Of a stretch of 13,860 nucleotides of DNA, positions 6,837 to 13,860 are shown piece by piece. Each line of letters starts with the position of its first letter. The stretch's first letter is position 1. This stretch comes from Clostridiaceae bacterium (GTDB lineage Bacteria; Bacillota; Clostridia; Saccharofermentanales; UBA5734): contig JAAYFZ010000155.1 of assembly GCA_012727965.1 (NCBI GenBank), forward strand, positions 1-13,860, read 5' to 3'. The notes under the pieces are model-generated. The model was not told where the DNA came from and searched no databases. It saw only the letters and a list, made by a program, of their open reading frames with translations. The position numbers and the translations under genes are program-made.

Positions 6837-9407
6837 ATGACAGAAAACAAAAACAGCAACAAAAATAATAAGAGAGTCAGTAATGGACGGCTCAAGGAAC
6901 GCATGACGATCGCTAGAGAATATTTCACACCCGGTCGTCTGCGATTATTTCTGAGCATCCTCTGTATAGCAGCAATAGCGATAACAACCTGGATGGCTTG
7001 GCCATCCTTCTATCAGACTGAGAAGCATTCTATTGACGGCGCTATCGATTATCTGCCATATCGTCTGAATGAGGGCGATGTATTAGTGCAGCCTTTTATC
7101 CCCACTCATGAGGGTCTGAACTCATTTTATCTCTCTTTTGACCTGGCGCATGACTGGGAAGTACCGGAGCAGGCGCAATTGCTTCTGGAATTTTTCGATA
7201 TCGAAGCTGAGAGTGAAACAGGAGCTGTTCAAGAAAATAGCTCTGAAGACAGTACTGCTGTTAGAGAGCCTGCCTATACGCTATCTGTCAGCGGTGCAGA
7301 TATCAACCGCTATACTCAGACTGAGCTTAAGATTGACCTCGGAAGTGCAGCCATGGGCAAAGAGTATGAGCTGGCGCTGACAGTTCTGGATATGCCCGAT
7401 GATCAATACATGTACATCCATACGAACAGCGCTAAGACCCGCCCGCTAATCGTAAACGGCAAAACCACAGGACTGGCCCTGACGATGACACTGATCTATC
7501 GTTCTTTCGACTGGTTCAATTTCCGTTTGTCCTTGCTGCTTATTTCGGTAGTTCTGTTTCTGCTTATTCTTCCTGCCAGACTGATCGGCGGTTTTTTCAG
7601 CAAATATATCGCAATTCCATTGTTGCTTGCTCCGGCTATGCTGGTGATCATGGTTGAGCTTTTCAACACGCTTAATCATAATATTTGGCTCAAGGTGCAG
7701 ATATTTTGGCTCTCGTATATCATACTGCTCTTAATTGAGCTGATTTTTGTTGGTATTATCGGCAGCTGCCGCCTGGGGATATATCTGAATCTGGCTATTT
7801 TCGCAGGTCTGTCGATCGGTAATCATACTAAGCTTTTTTTCCGGGGAGATCCTTTTGTCGCGGGGGATCTGCGCATCCTGACGGAGGCCGCACAGACTGT
7901 AAATGATTTGCAGTTTCATGCCAACAGTCGTTTTTTGCTAGGTTGGCTCGTTTTGATAATATATGCAATTATATTTATAAATATACAGAAAAGAGAGCGT
8001 AGCCGCAAACAGAGAATTATCATGATAGTTGCTCCGATTGCCGCCTTTGCCCTCTATATGCCATTGCTGATACTTAGTCCTGCCAGGCTGGATAATGTAT
8101 TCAAGGTTTCGCGGTATCCCTGGAACAATATGATGAATTATAAGCTAAATGGCTTCACTATACCTTTTTTTCAGAGCATTCATCATCTGGTGATAACGCA
8201 GCCTGATCAGAACAGGGTCACTCATCCATCCTTTTACCAGTTGCCATATGAACATAGGATTGATGATGTAGATCCGGCCAAGCCGCATATCGTGGCGATC
8301 ATGAGCGAGTCTTATGCTGATTTCAATAATATTCGCTCACTTGAGACCTCTGAGCCTGTAATGCCCTTTTATGATTGGCTGAAGGGCAGACCGGAGAGTA
8401 TCAGCGGTAATTTGCTGGTTTCTGTTTTTGGCGGAGGGACCTGTAATACTGAGTTCGAATATCTGACCGGCAGCAGCATGCTGTTTATGAATGACGGTAT
8501 TACACCTTATACATCATATTTCGATCGTCCGACACATAGTCTGGCTCAGCTGTATAAGGATCAGGGATATAGCACATTGGCGATCCATCCTTATTATCGA
8601 ACTTTCTGGGACAGGCATAAGGTCTATCCCAATATGGGTTTTGATGAATTTATCGCATTGGAGGATTTCGAAGAGGGCGGCGAGGTCAGGCAGTTCAAAG
8701 GTGATCGGGCGGCCTTCAACCAGATAAAGAGCGCTCTTGATAGTAATGAACCAGGTGAGCGTCAGTTTATTTTTACTGTAACGATGCAAAACCACTTCCC
8801 GTATTATGGAGAAGAGGAGATTCTGGCGGATCTGAACTATAATATCCGCATGCCCGGCATGTTGGATGCTGAGGGTGTTGAGCTCTATTTGAATATACTG
8901 CGCGAATCCGATGATGCGCTGCGTGAGCTTGTAATGTATCTGCAGGAACTCGATGAGCCTGTTATGCTGGTGTTTTTCGGTGATCATTTGCCAGGCAACA
9001 ACAATGTTTTCAACCATTTTTATGAAGAGCTCTTCGAGAAGCCGATTACTGATCTCAGTCCATCTGAGACGCAGAAAATGCATGAGACACCTTATCTGAT
9101 CTGGACCAATTATGATCTGTCTTCTCAGCTTGGTGAGGATGTTGCTGGCTATGCCAAGACGCTGACCAGTCCGAATTTCCTGGCGACTACGACGATTGAG
9201 CTGAGCCGTGCCGGCAGTTCGCCCTATTTCAACATGGTGGCTGACCTGCAGAAGGATATTGAGGCCATGAACAATCGTCTGATCATCTTACAGTCAGGAA
9301 GACGTATAAATCGTGAACAAATTCCACCTGCTCTAACACGAAAGCTTGATAGATACTGGCGCTATGAGTATGATAATATCATCGCCAAAAGGGAGGAAGA
9401 ACAATAA
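6837..9407 (+). CDS. LTA synthase family membrane sulfatase-fold transferase with extra ectodomain
   Basis: Polytopic enzyme of the LtaS/phosphoglycerol transferase (alkaline phosphatase superfamily) type, predicted to move glycerol-phosphate-like units to a cell-envelope acceptor outside the membrane. From the ATG at 6837 it has 856 residues. Residues 1-33 are a charged cytoplasmic head and 34-56 the first helix. Residues 60-215 form a soluble domain, probably beta-rich, with an acidic low-complexity loop at 124-141. About six helices lie between 225 and 415. The catalytic domain spans 480-800. Catalytic features are E491 in MSESYAD, the nucleophile T535 in FGGGTCNTEFE, H653 in MQNHF and D716-H717 in FFGDHLPG, matching metal and nucleophile positions of LtaS enzymes. 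Canonical LtaS has about 650 residues and five helices without the domain between helices 1 and 2, so this is an enlarged relative. The polymer made (lipoteichoic acid or another phosphoglycerol decoration) cannot be stated. Its stop overlaps the next gene's start. Confidence 0.88.
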   Translation: MTENKNSNKNNKRVSNGRLKERMTIAREYFTPGRLRLFLSILCIAAIAITTWMAWPSFYQTEKHSIDGAIDYLPYRLNEGDVLVQPFIPTHEGLNSFYLSFDLAHDWEVPEQAQLLLEFFDIEAESETGAVQENSSEDSTAVREPAYTLSVSGADINRYTQTELKIDLGSAAMGKEYELALTVLDMPDDQYMYIHTNSAKTRPLIVNGKTTGLALTMTLIYRSFDWFNFRLSLLLISVVLFLLILPARLIGGFFSKYIAIPLLLAPAMLVIMVELFNTLNHNIWLKVQIFWLSYIILLLIELIFVGIIGSCRLGIYLNLAIFAGLSIGNHTKLFFRGDPFVAGDLRILTEAAQTVNDLQFHANSRFLLGWLVLIIYAIIFINIQKRERSRKQRIIMIVAPIAAFALYMPLLILSPARLDNVFKVSRYPWNNMMNYKLNGFTIPFFQSIHHLVITQPDQNRVTHPSFYQLPYEHRIDDVDPAKPHIVAIMSESYADFNNIRSLETSEPVMPFYDWLKGRPESISGNLLVSVFGGGTCNTEFEYLTGSSMLFMNDGITPYTSYFDRPTHSLAQLYKDQGYSTLAIHPYYRTFWDRHKVYPNMGFDEFIALEDFEEGGEVRQFKGDRAAFNQIKSALDSNEPGERQFIFTVTMQNHFPYYGEEEILADLNYNIRMPGMLDAEGVELYLNILRESDDALRELVMYLQELDEPVMLVFFGDHLPGNNNVFNHFYEELFEKPITDLSPSETQKMHETPYLIWTNYDLSSQLGEDVAGYAKTLTSPNFLATTTIELSRAGSSPYFNMVADLQKDIEAMNNRLIILQSGRRINREQIPPALTRKLDRYWRYEYDNIIAKREEEQ
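9391..9397 (+). promoter_or_regulatory. Ribosome binding site of metY inside the upstream gene
   Basis: GGGAGGA lies 9 bases before the ATG at 9407, within the last codons of the LTA-synthase-like gene. With the TAATG stop/start overlap it indicates translational coupling. Confidence 0.75.
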
Positions 9408-10687
9408 TGAGTAATAATTATCATATTAATACACGCTGCCTACAGAGCGGCTATAATCCGGCAAACGGTGAACCACGTGTATTGCCGATCTATCAGAGTA
9501 CGACTTTTGTCTATGATTCCGCAGATACGATGGGCAAATTATTCGATCTCGAGGTTGCTGGAGATTTCTATACGCGCCTGAGCAATCCAACCTCTGGAGC
9601 TGTTGAGCGTAAGATCGCTGAGCTTGAGGGTGGTGTTGGCGCGCTGCTGACCTCTGCCGGTCAGGCAGCTTCGCTGATTTCAGTACTCAATATCTGCCGC
9701 AGCGGCGGTCATGTAGTCAGTTCGGCCTCGATCTATGGCGGTACTTATAATCTCTTCCACAAGACAATGCGGGAGATGGGCATTGATTTTACCTTCGTCG
9801 ATCCACAGGCTTCTGAAGAAGAAATCGGTGCGGCTTTTCGCGATAATACGAGGCTGGTATTCGCAGAGACGCTGGCTAATCCGACAATGGTAGTGCTCGA
9901 TATCGAGAAGTTCGCCCGTGTGGCGCACAAAAATGATGTGCCTCTCATAATCGATAATACATTTCCGACACCGGTCAACTGTAGGCCATTCGAGTTCGGT
10001 GCCGATATTGTCATACATTCAACTACTAAATATATGGATGGTCATGCAACAGCCGTCGGTGGCGTTATTGTCGACAGCGGCAAGTTCGATTGGAACAATG
10101 GTAAATATCCTGAACTGACAGAGCCCGATGATTCCTATCACGGTATCGTCTATACGAAGCAGTTCGGACCAGCCGCTTATATTGTGAAAGCCAGAACGCA
10201 TCTGATGCGTGATATCGGCGCCGTTATAAGCCCCAATAATGCGTTCTTGCTAAATCTTGGTCTGGAGACATTATTCCTGCGTATGGAGCGTCACTGCAGC
10301 AATGCCCAGGCTGTTGCTGAATATCTTGAGGCGCATCCGCAGGTCGAATGGATCAATTATCCTGGTCTTAAGAGTAATGCCGGTTATGAGCTCGCTCAGA
10401 AATATATGCCGAACGGCACCTGTGGTGTTATCTCCTTCGGTGTGAAGGGCGGACGCGAGCCATCCATGAAGTTCATGGAAGCTCTTAAGCTGGCCAAGAT
10501 AGTTATTCATGTAGCCGATGCCAGAACCTGTGTGCTTCATCCGGCCAGTACAACTCATCGTCAGCTCAACGATCAACAGCTAGCTGACGCTGGTATCTCA
10601 CCTGATCTGCTGCGTTTGTCGATTGGTATTGAGCATATCGACGATATCATAGCTGATCTCGACCAGGCCTTTGCCACGGTGAAATAG
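9407..10687 (+). CDS. metY: O-acetylhomoserine sulfhydrylase (Cys/Met metabolism PLP enzyme)
   Basis: Cytoplasmic pyridoxal-phosphate enzyme of the Cys/Met metabolism family. It would convert O-acetylhomoserine plus sulfide to homocysteine in methionine synthesis. The 426-residue length and the sequence fit the O-acetylhomoserine aminocarboxypropyltransferase branch rather than the shorter cystathionine gamma-synthase/lyase branch of about 380 residues. Visible features are YTRLSNPT at about 56-63 (phosphate and active-site contacts from the neighbouring subunit), the SAGQAA cofactor loop near 83, DNTF near 185-188 (the aspartate that contacts the PLP ring), and the Schiff-base lysine K208 in HSTTKYMDGH. 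The C-terminal SIGIEHIDDIIADL is typical. The ATG shares one base with the preceding stop codon, so it is co-transcribed with the LTA-synthase-like gene, an unusual partner. No methionine riboswitch (SAM or T-box) is seen upstream of the pair. A related sulfhydrylase specificity (for example O-succinyl) is possible. Confidence 0.93.
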   Translation: MSNNYHINTRCLQSGYNPANGEPRVLPIYQSTTFVYDSADTMGKLFDLEVAGDFYTRLSNPTSGAVERKIAELEGGVGALLTSAGQAASLISVLNICRSGGHVVSSASIYGGTYNLFHKTMREMGIDFTFVDPQASEEEIGAAFRDNTRLVFAETLANPTMVVLDIEKFARVAHKNDVPLIIDNTFPTPVNCRPFEFGADIVIHSTTKYMDGHATAVGGVIVDSGKFDWNNGKYPELTEPDDSYHGIVYTKQFGPAAYIVKARTHLMRDIGAVISPNNAFLLNLGLETLFLRMERHCSNAQAVAEYLEAHPQVEWINYPGLKSNAGYELAQKYMPNGTCGVISFGVKGGREPSMKFMEALKLAKIVIHVADARTCVLHPASTTHRQLNDQQLADAGISPDLLRLSIGIEHIDDIIADLDQAFATVK

Positions 10688-10713
10688 GTTTATCTGATTT
10701 CTGCAAAAATACG

Positions 10714-10751
10714 AACAGCGGACCATCCTGATTGGATGGCCCGCTGTTTTT
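10714..10751 (+). terminator. Terminator after metY, possibly bidirectional
   Basis: AACAGCGG (10714-10721) pairs with CCGCTGTT (10741-10748), and CCATCC (10723-10728) with GGATGG (10734-10739). There is one A-C mismatch between the two helices, the loop is TGATT, and five T residues (10747-10751) follow. On the minus strand a T-run follows a few bases after the hairpin (complement of 10704-10711), so it may also end the converging HPr-like transcript. Confidence 0.92.
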
Positions 10752-10771
10752 GCTAATATTGATTGTCTCTA

Positions 10772-11014
10772 TTAACTAGACTTAGCAGCCGTTTGAAAAA
10801 AACTATCAAGTTTGTTCTGATCATCGTCGAACTCGCAATGGATCGACAGCTTGTTATTTGGCAACAGATTCATCATTTTCTGAAATCCGACTACTGCTGA
10901 GAGATAGCTGTCTACGATCAGATGCTCGCCCTCAGTAGATACCAGATGTATCTTCCCCCGACAATCTTTTAGCAGTTTGACGAAGGATTCAACGCTCACG
11001 TTGTTTGTTCTCAT
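10772..11014 (-). CDS. Small HPr-like protein without the phospho-histidine loop
   Basis: An 80-residue protein. Its pattern of helix (SVESFVKLLKDC), two strands (KIHLVS and HLIVDS), a second helix (AVVGFQKMM), a strand (KLSIHCEF) and a final helix (DDQNKLDSFFQT) resembles the HPr fold of the sugar phosphotransferase system. The first strand is short and the HARP segment carrying the phospho-histidine is absent. The region matching HPr Ser46 cannot be aligned with certainty. Clostridia carry many such HPr-fold relatives of unknown role. It is therefore unlikely to pass phosphate to sugar transporters, and may be a regulatory or structural relative. The gene is strongly supported by GGAGGT six bases before its ATG and by flanking terminators. 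It stands alone, transcribed toward metY. The family assignment is by eye and moderate; the existence of the gene is more certain than its function. Confidence 0.75.
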   Translation of the reverse strand: MRTNNVSVESFVKLLKDCRGKIHLVSTEGEHLIVDSYLSAVVGFQKMMNLLPNNKLSIHCEFDDDQNKLDSFFQTAAKSS

Positions 11015-11020
11015 GGATAT

Positions 11021-11026
11021 ACCTCC
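11021..11026 (-). promoter_or_regulatory. Consensus ribosome binding site for the HPr-like gene
   Basis: On the minus strand GGAGGT lies six bases before the ATG (11014-11012). It is a near-perfect Shine-Dalgarno sequence and strong support that this short gene is translated. Confidence 0.85.
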
Positions 11027-11076
11027 AGATAAGATACTTGTTAGCTATAGCGTGATGCGAAAATACGTGTACTGCC

Positions 11077-11106
11077 ATTCTAGCTGATTAATGTTGTCAT
11101 ATACAA
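11077..11106 (-). promoter_or_regulatory. Candidate sigma-A-type promoter for the HPr-like gene
   Basis: On the minus strand TTGTAT (11106-11101) and TAGAAT (11082-11077) are separated by 18 bases. The -10 matches five of six consensus bases; the -35 matches only three. Transcription would begin near 11070, leaving a leader of roughly 55 bases. The weak -35 and its overlap with an inverted repeat suggest a regulated promoter. Confidence 0.4.
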
Positions 11107-11114
11107 GGTGACAA
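11094..11114. promoter_or_regulatory. Inverted repeat over the -35 region, possible operator
   Basis: TTGTCA (11094-11099) and TGACAA (11109-11114) form a perfect 6-base inverted repeat with a 9-base spacer, covering the proposed -35 of the HPr-like gene. The size and symmetry fit a dimeric repressor site, but no regulator is encoded next to it and six-base arms can arise by chance. Confidence 0.35.
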
Positions 11115-11164
11115 TACCACTAATATAACAATCGAAGTATAAAAAAGTTGTGCTAAATGCACAT

Positions 11165-11212
11165 AAAAAGCACCGTTTCAAATAGACAAACTACTGAAAC
11201 GGCGTGCTTTTT
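11165..11212 (-). terminator. Terminator of the SNF2 helicase gene
   Basis: Read on the minus strand, AAAAAGCAC (complement of 11204-11212) and GTGCTTTTT (complement of 11165-11173) pair, extended by an inner helix GTTTCA/TGAAAC (11175-11180 with 11195-11200) with a small bulge and a 14-base loop. The five terminal T residues lie in transcription direction of the helicase gene, whose stop is 30 bases away. The symmetric A/T ends mean it could also work on the plus strand. It isolates the HPr-like gene from the helicase. Confidence 0.85.
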
Positions 11213-11242
11213 GTTACGCGTATTTTCGTGCTGGAGCACGGA

Positions 11243-13860
11243 TCAGAGCTGGAAGAGCGAGCGTACTTCTTCTACCGACATTTTTGAGAGCAAATTCTGA
11301 CCGGGTTTGATAACAGCGTCCATCAGATCTTTTTTCTGCTGCTGTAGTTTCATGATGCGTTCTTCGATTGAGTCGCGGGCATAGAGCTTGATGACTTGAA
11401 CGACATTTTCCTGACCGATACGGTAAGCGCGGTCGGTTGCCTGTTCTTCAACAGCCGGATTCCACCAGGGATCATAGTGAATGACAGTATCAGCTCCAGT
11501 CAGATTGAGACCAGTACCGCCGGCGCGCAATGAAATCAGGAAGAGACTGCCTTCGCCCTGGTTGAAGCGCTCGACCAGGCGCAGGCGTTCTTCTGCCTGT
11601 ACATGCCCATCTATATAGAATGGCTTCTCATTGCCGGCTTCCTGCCAGGTTTTGGAAATTATATTCAGCATCTGGGTAAATTGTGAGAAAACTAGAACCC
11701 TGTGGCCGGAGCTGATGCTCTCGGATAGAAGTTCCTGCAGCAGCTCCAGCTTGCCGCTGCCTCCCTGATAGTCATTCAGAAATAACCCAGGATGACAGCT
11801 GATCTGCCTCAGGCGCGTCAACAGAGCGAGAATGAAGATATGACTGCGGCTGAAACCGCTGTCGGCCAGCTCGTTTTCCAGATCCTTTCTGGCCTGATGC
11901 AGGAAGCTCTCATAGAGCTGGCGCTGAGGCTCGGTCATATCACAGACTGTGCTGTTCTCAATCTTGTCAGGAAGTTCCTTGAGTACATCTCGCTTCATTC
12001 TGCGCAGGATGAAGGGTCGAATCTGTTCATGCAGCTGATGCAGCAGCTGATCGCGTTCATCGTTCTGAGTCGGCAGCTCATATGTATTTTCAAAATGTCT
12101 GCGGCTGAGCATATAACCCGGCAGTACAAAATCAAAAATGGACCAGAGCTCAGTTAGATTATTCTCGATTGGTGTGCCGGTCAGAGCAAAAGCGCAGTCT
12201 CTGCGGATCAGCTTGACTGATTTGGCATTTAATGTTTCCGGGTTTTTGATATTCTGGGCTTCATCGAGGAAGCAGCTGGCGAACTGGATATCGCTTAGAT
12301 CTTCGATATCGCGGCGCATCAGGGCATATGATGTAATGATGCAGGCATTTTTGCCAAGCTCGCTCAGGCGCTGGGCACGCTGCTGACGGCTGCCGTCAAG
12401 GATCATGACGGGCAGGTCAGGACTGAAACGGTTAAATTCACTCAGCCAGTTATAGGTCAGGCTGGTCGGTGCGATGATCAGAGACGGCCGCTTGGTCCGT
12501 CTATAGAGCCAGGTGACAAAAGCAATCGTCTGCAATGTTTTACCTAGTCCCATATCGTCGGCAAGGATACCGCCTAATCTATAGTGGTGAAGCGTGCAGA
12601 GCCATTGGAAGCCATGACGCTGATATGGTCTCAGAGCTGCCTTGATACCAGATGGCATGCGGAAGCTCAGCCTGGCCGGGTCAGTCAGATGTGAAATCAT
12701 GTCATGAACTGTCTCGTCGATACGCATGAAATCAGCTTGAATACGGGACAGAGCCAGCGCTCGGAAACGTGGCAGAACGATGTTTTTCTCTGCGGCAGTT
12801 TGCTCGGTCAGCTCCCAGGTATCCAGCAGGCGATAGAGCCTTAGCAGCTCCTTACGTGCTGAGAGATCTACCTTGCGGAAATTACCATCACTGGACTGAT
12901 ACCAGATTCGTCCGTCGAGCAGAGCCTGTTGATAAGCAGACAGTTCCTGGCCGCTGATCGTATCCCAATCAGCATTTAGCAGCAGTGAGCCGGTTTCGTT
13001 TTCCATTGAAAGATCGAAACGAATATGTGGCGGCTCGATCACCTCGATACTGGCAAGTGACTCGCTCTCGGTTATTTGCGAGTGCTGCTTGAGCTGCAGG
13101 CGGCCATGGTCGAAATATTCGAAGATCTGCTGATTATTATCCAGAAGCAGATGTTGGCCACGCTGCTGGAAGCCCAGCTGAGCTGTCAGGTCCTCAAAAC
13201 GCTGCTCGCGTTCATAGTCGCGGATGATCAGCTGATCGCTGACCTCTGCCTCCTGACGATAGGGTGAGATACTGACATCGCCGTAATTGTAGCTGATATC
13301 AGCGCGGATGCCCTTGTTACTGAGGTCAAGTGCGGCCGAGATCCAGAGCTTCTCACGGATAATGCGGCAGCGTATTTCATCGGTTATATCAAGCTGGCAG
13401 AAGCCTTCTATCAGGGGCATCATCTGTCCGATCAGATCGCTGGCCTCGGATGCGTTGAGCAGGATCTTCTGTGAACCGGGCGCCTGATAGGCAGCCAAAA
13501 AAGGCTCGATAAGAGCTATGTGCTCGCGCGGCGGTAGATAGAAGATCTCATCTACAATGAAGACATTTCGTGAGGCTGTGACCTGCTGCATTTTCTGACC
13601 GCAGCTGATGCTGAGCCTGAGATAGCTGCTGTCAATTTCCTCTGTGAGTTTTAGTTTAAGCGGCAGATCATCCTGGGCCACACGCAGCGGCCGGAGTTCC
13701 TCGCCTTTTGCCGATTGCCAAACGACCTCTGACAAGCGCGGTGCCAGCCTTAGGAAGCGAGCGAAGCGGCTGGCGTTCAGGATCAGGCATTTATCGCGTC
13801 CGGCCGTATGAGAGGTGGCAAATACGGCCTTATAATCATTTTCGAAGGCCTCGACGATCA
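11243..13860 (-). CDS. SNF2-family DEAD/DEAH-box helicase (5' end missing at right edge)
   Basis: ATP-dependent DNA translocase of the bacterial SNF2/Rad54-like type. The frame is open through the right edge; a TTG at 13735 is only an internal codon, preceded by 41 more sense codons, so 871 residues of a longer protein are visible. Numbering from that TTG, residues 1-360 are the accessory region seen before the motor in long Firmicutes SNF2 proteins (SNF2-associated domain). The first motor lobe holds the Walker A motif ADDMGLGKT with K399, the motif II box DEAQ at 491-494 in place of DEAH, and LTGTPIENNLTELWS. The second lobe holds VLVFSQFTQML, SLRAGGTGLNLTGAD and motif VI ATDRAYRIGQ near 767-775. 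All helicase motifs appear intact. Relatives often carry an N-terminal SWIM zinc finger, which would lie off-window. The exact cellular role (repair, chromosome or transcription remodelling) is unknown. A terminator follows its stop codon. Confidence 0.95.
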   Translation of the reverse strand, partial: IVEAFENDYKAVFATSHTAGRDKCLILNASRFARFLRLAPRLSEVVWQSAKGEELRPLRVAQDDLPLKLKLTEEIDSSYLRLSISCGQKMQQVTASRNVFIVDEIFYLPPREHIALIEPFLAAYQAPGSQKILLNASEASDLIGQMMPLIEGFCQLDITDEIRCRIIREKLWISAALDLSNKGIRADISYNYGDVSISPYRQEAEVSDQLIIRDYEREQRFEDLTAQLGFQQRGQHLLLDNNQQIFEYFDHGRLQLKQHSQITESESLASIEVIEPPHIRFDLSMENETGSLLLNADWDTISGQELSAYQQALLDGRIWYQSSDGNFRKVDLSARKELLRLYRLLDTWELTEQTAAEKNIVLPRFRALALSRIQADFMRIDETVHDMISHLTDPARLSFRMPSGIKAALRPYQRHGFQWLCTLHHYRLGGILADDMGLGKTLQTIAFVTWLYRRTKRPSLIIAPTSLTYNWLSEFNRFSPDLPVMILDGSRQQRAQRLSELGKNACIITSYALMRRDIEDLSDIQFASCFLDEAQNIKNPETLNAKSVKLIRRDCAFALTGTPIENNLTELWSIFDFVLPGYMLSRRHFENTYELPTQNDERDQLLHQLHEQIRPFILRRMKRDVLKELPDKIENSTVCDMTEPQRQLYESFLHQARKDLENELADSGFSRSHIFILALLTRLRQISCHPGLFLNDYQGGSGKLELLQELLSESISSGHRVLVFSQFTQMLNIISKTWQEAGNEKPFYIDGHVQAEERLRLVERFNQGEGSLFLISLRAGGTGLNLTGADTVIHYDPWWNPAVEEQATDRAYRIGQENVVQVIKLYARDSIEERIMKLQQQKKDLMDAVIKPGQNLLSKMSVEEVRSLFQL

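Noticed and set aside
8514..9083. Minus-strand open frame of 189 codons inside the LTA-synthase-like gene
   Set aside because: It is fully antisense to the conserved catalytic domain, has no recognisable motif and no supporting ribosome binding site. It is a shadow of codon use in the real gene.
6731..11114. Shared regulator of the LTA-synthase-like and HPr-like genes based on TTGTCA in both control regions
   Set aside because: One site is a direct repeat with an 11-base period, the other an inverted repeat with a 9-base spacer. Six bases in common are too few to claim one regulator.
11792..12157. Plus-strand open frame of 121 codons inside the helicase gene
   Set aside because: It is antisense to the conserved helicase motor, with no family resemblance.
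1..13860. CRISPR array, transposon ends, tRNA or phage genes
   Set aside because: No regularly spaced repeats, transposase motifs, cloverleaf-like stretches or phage proteins were found; all long frames fit ordinary chromosomal genes.

Overview
The window looks like a chromosomal segment of a motile, Gram-positive bacterium of the Bacillota, probably Clostridia-like. The reasons are strong purine-rich Shine-Dalgarno sites, a lipoteichoic-acid-synthase-type membrane enzyme, an HPr-like small protein, a SNF2 helicase of the long bacterial type, and intrinsic terminators with U-tracts. Base composition is moderate and the genes look alike in codon use. I see no insertion sequence, prophage, tRNA, rRNA or CRISPR array. 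A genus cannot be named from the sequence alone.

Left block (1-6714, plus strand): a chemosensory operon that enters from the left edge. It holds a methyl-accepting chemotaxis protein whose start is cut off, with an array of about seven HAMP-like units and an acidic tail. Then come the receptor methyltransferase cheR, the methylesterase/response regulator cheB, and a soluble PAS-GGDEF-EAL protein predicted to make and/or degrade cyclic di-GMP. A clear terminator ends the block at 6688-6714. CheR and CheB set receptor methylation, which is adaptation. The last gene places second-messenger turnover in the same transcript, so chemosensing and cyclic di-GMP output are probably co-expressed. A GC-rich hairpin sits between the receptor gene and cheR and may lower or process the downstream message.

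Middle block (about 6715-10751, plus strand): a polytopic LTA-synthase-family enzyme with an unusual extracellular domain between its first and second membrane helices. Its stop codon overlaps by one base the start of an O-acetylhomoserine sulfhydrylase (metY-type) gene. A Pho-box-like direct repeat lies upstream of the pair. A strong terminator follows metY.

Right block (10772-13860, minus strand): a small HPr-like protein with its own ribosome binding site, a plausible promoter and an overlapping inverted repeat. It is separated by a terminator from a SNF2-family helicase whose 5' end runs off the right edge.

No clearly undescribed multi-gene system is visible. The most distinctive items are the duplicated HAMP array, the cyclic di-GMP enzyme embedded in the cheR-cheB operon, the extra ectodomain of the LTA-synthase-like protein, and the HPr-like orphan under its own palindromic control region. 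No gene-free stretch exceeds 300 bases; the longest, 11015-11242, holds a promoter, an inverted repeat and a terminator.
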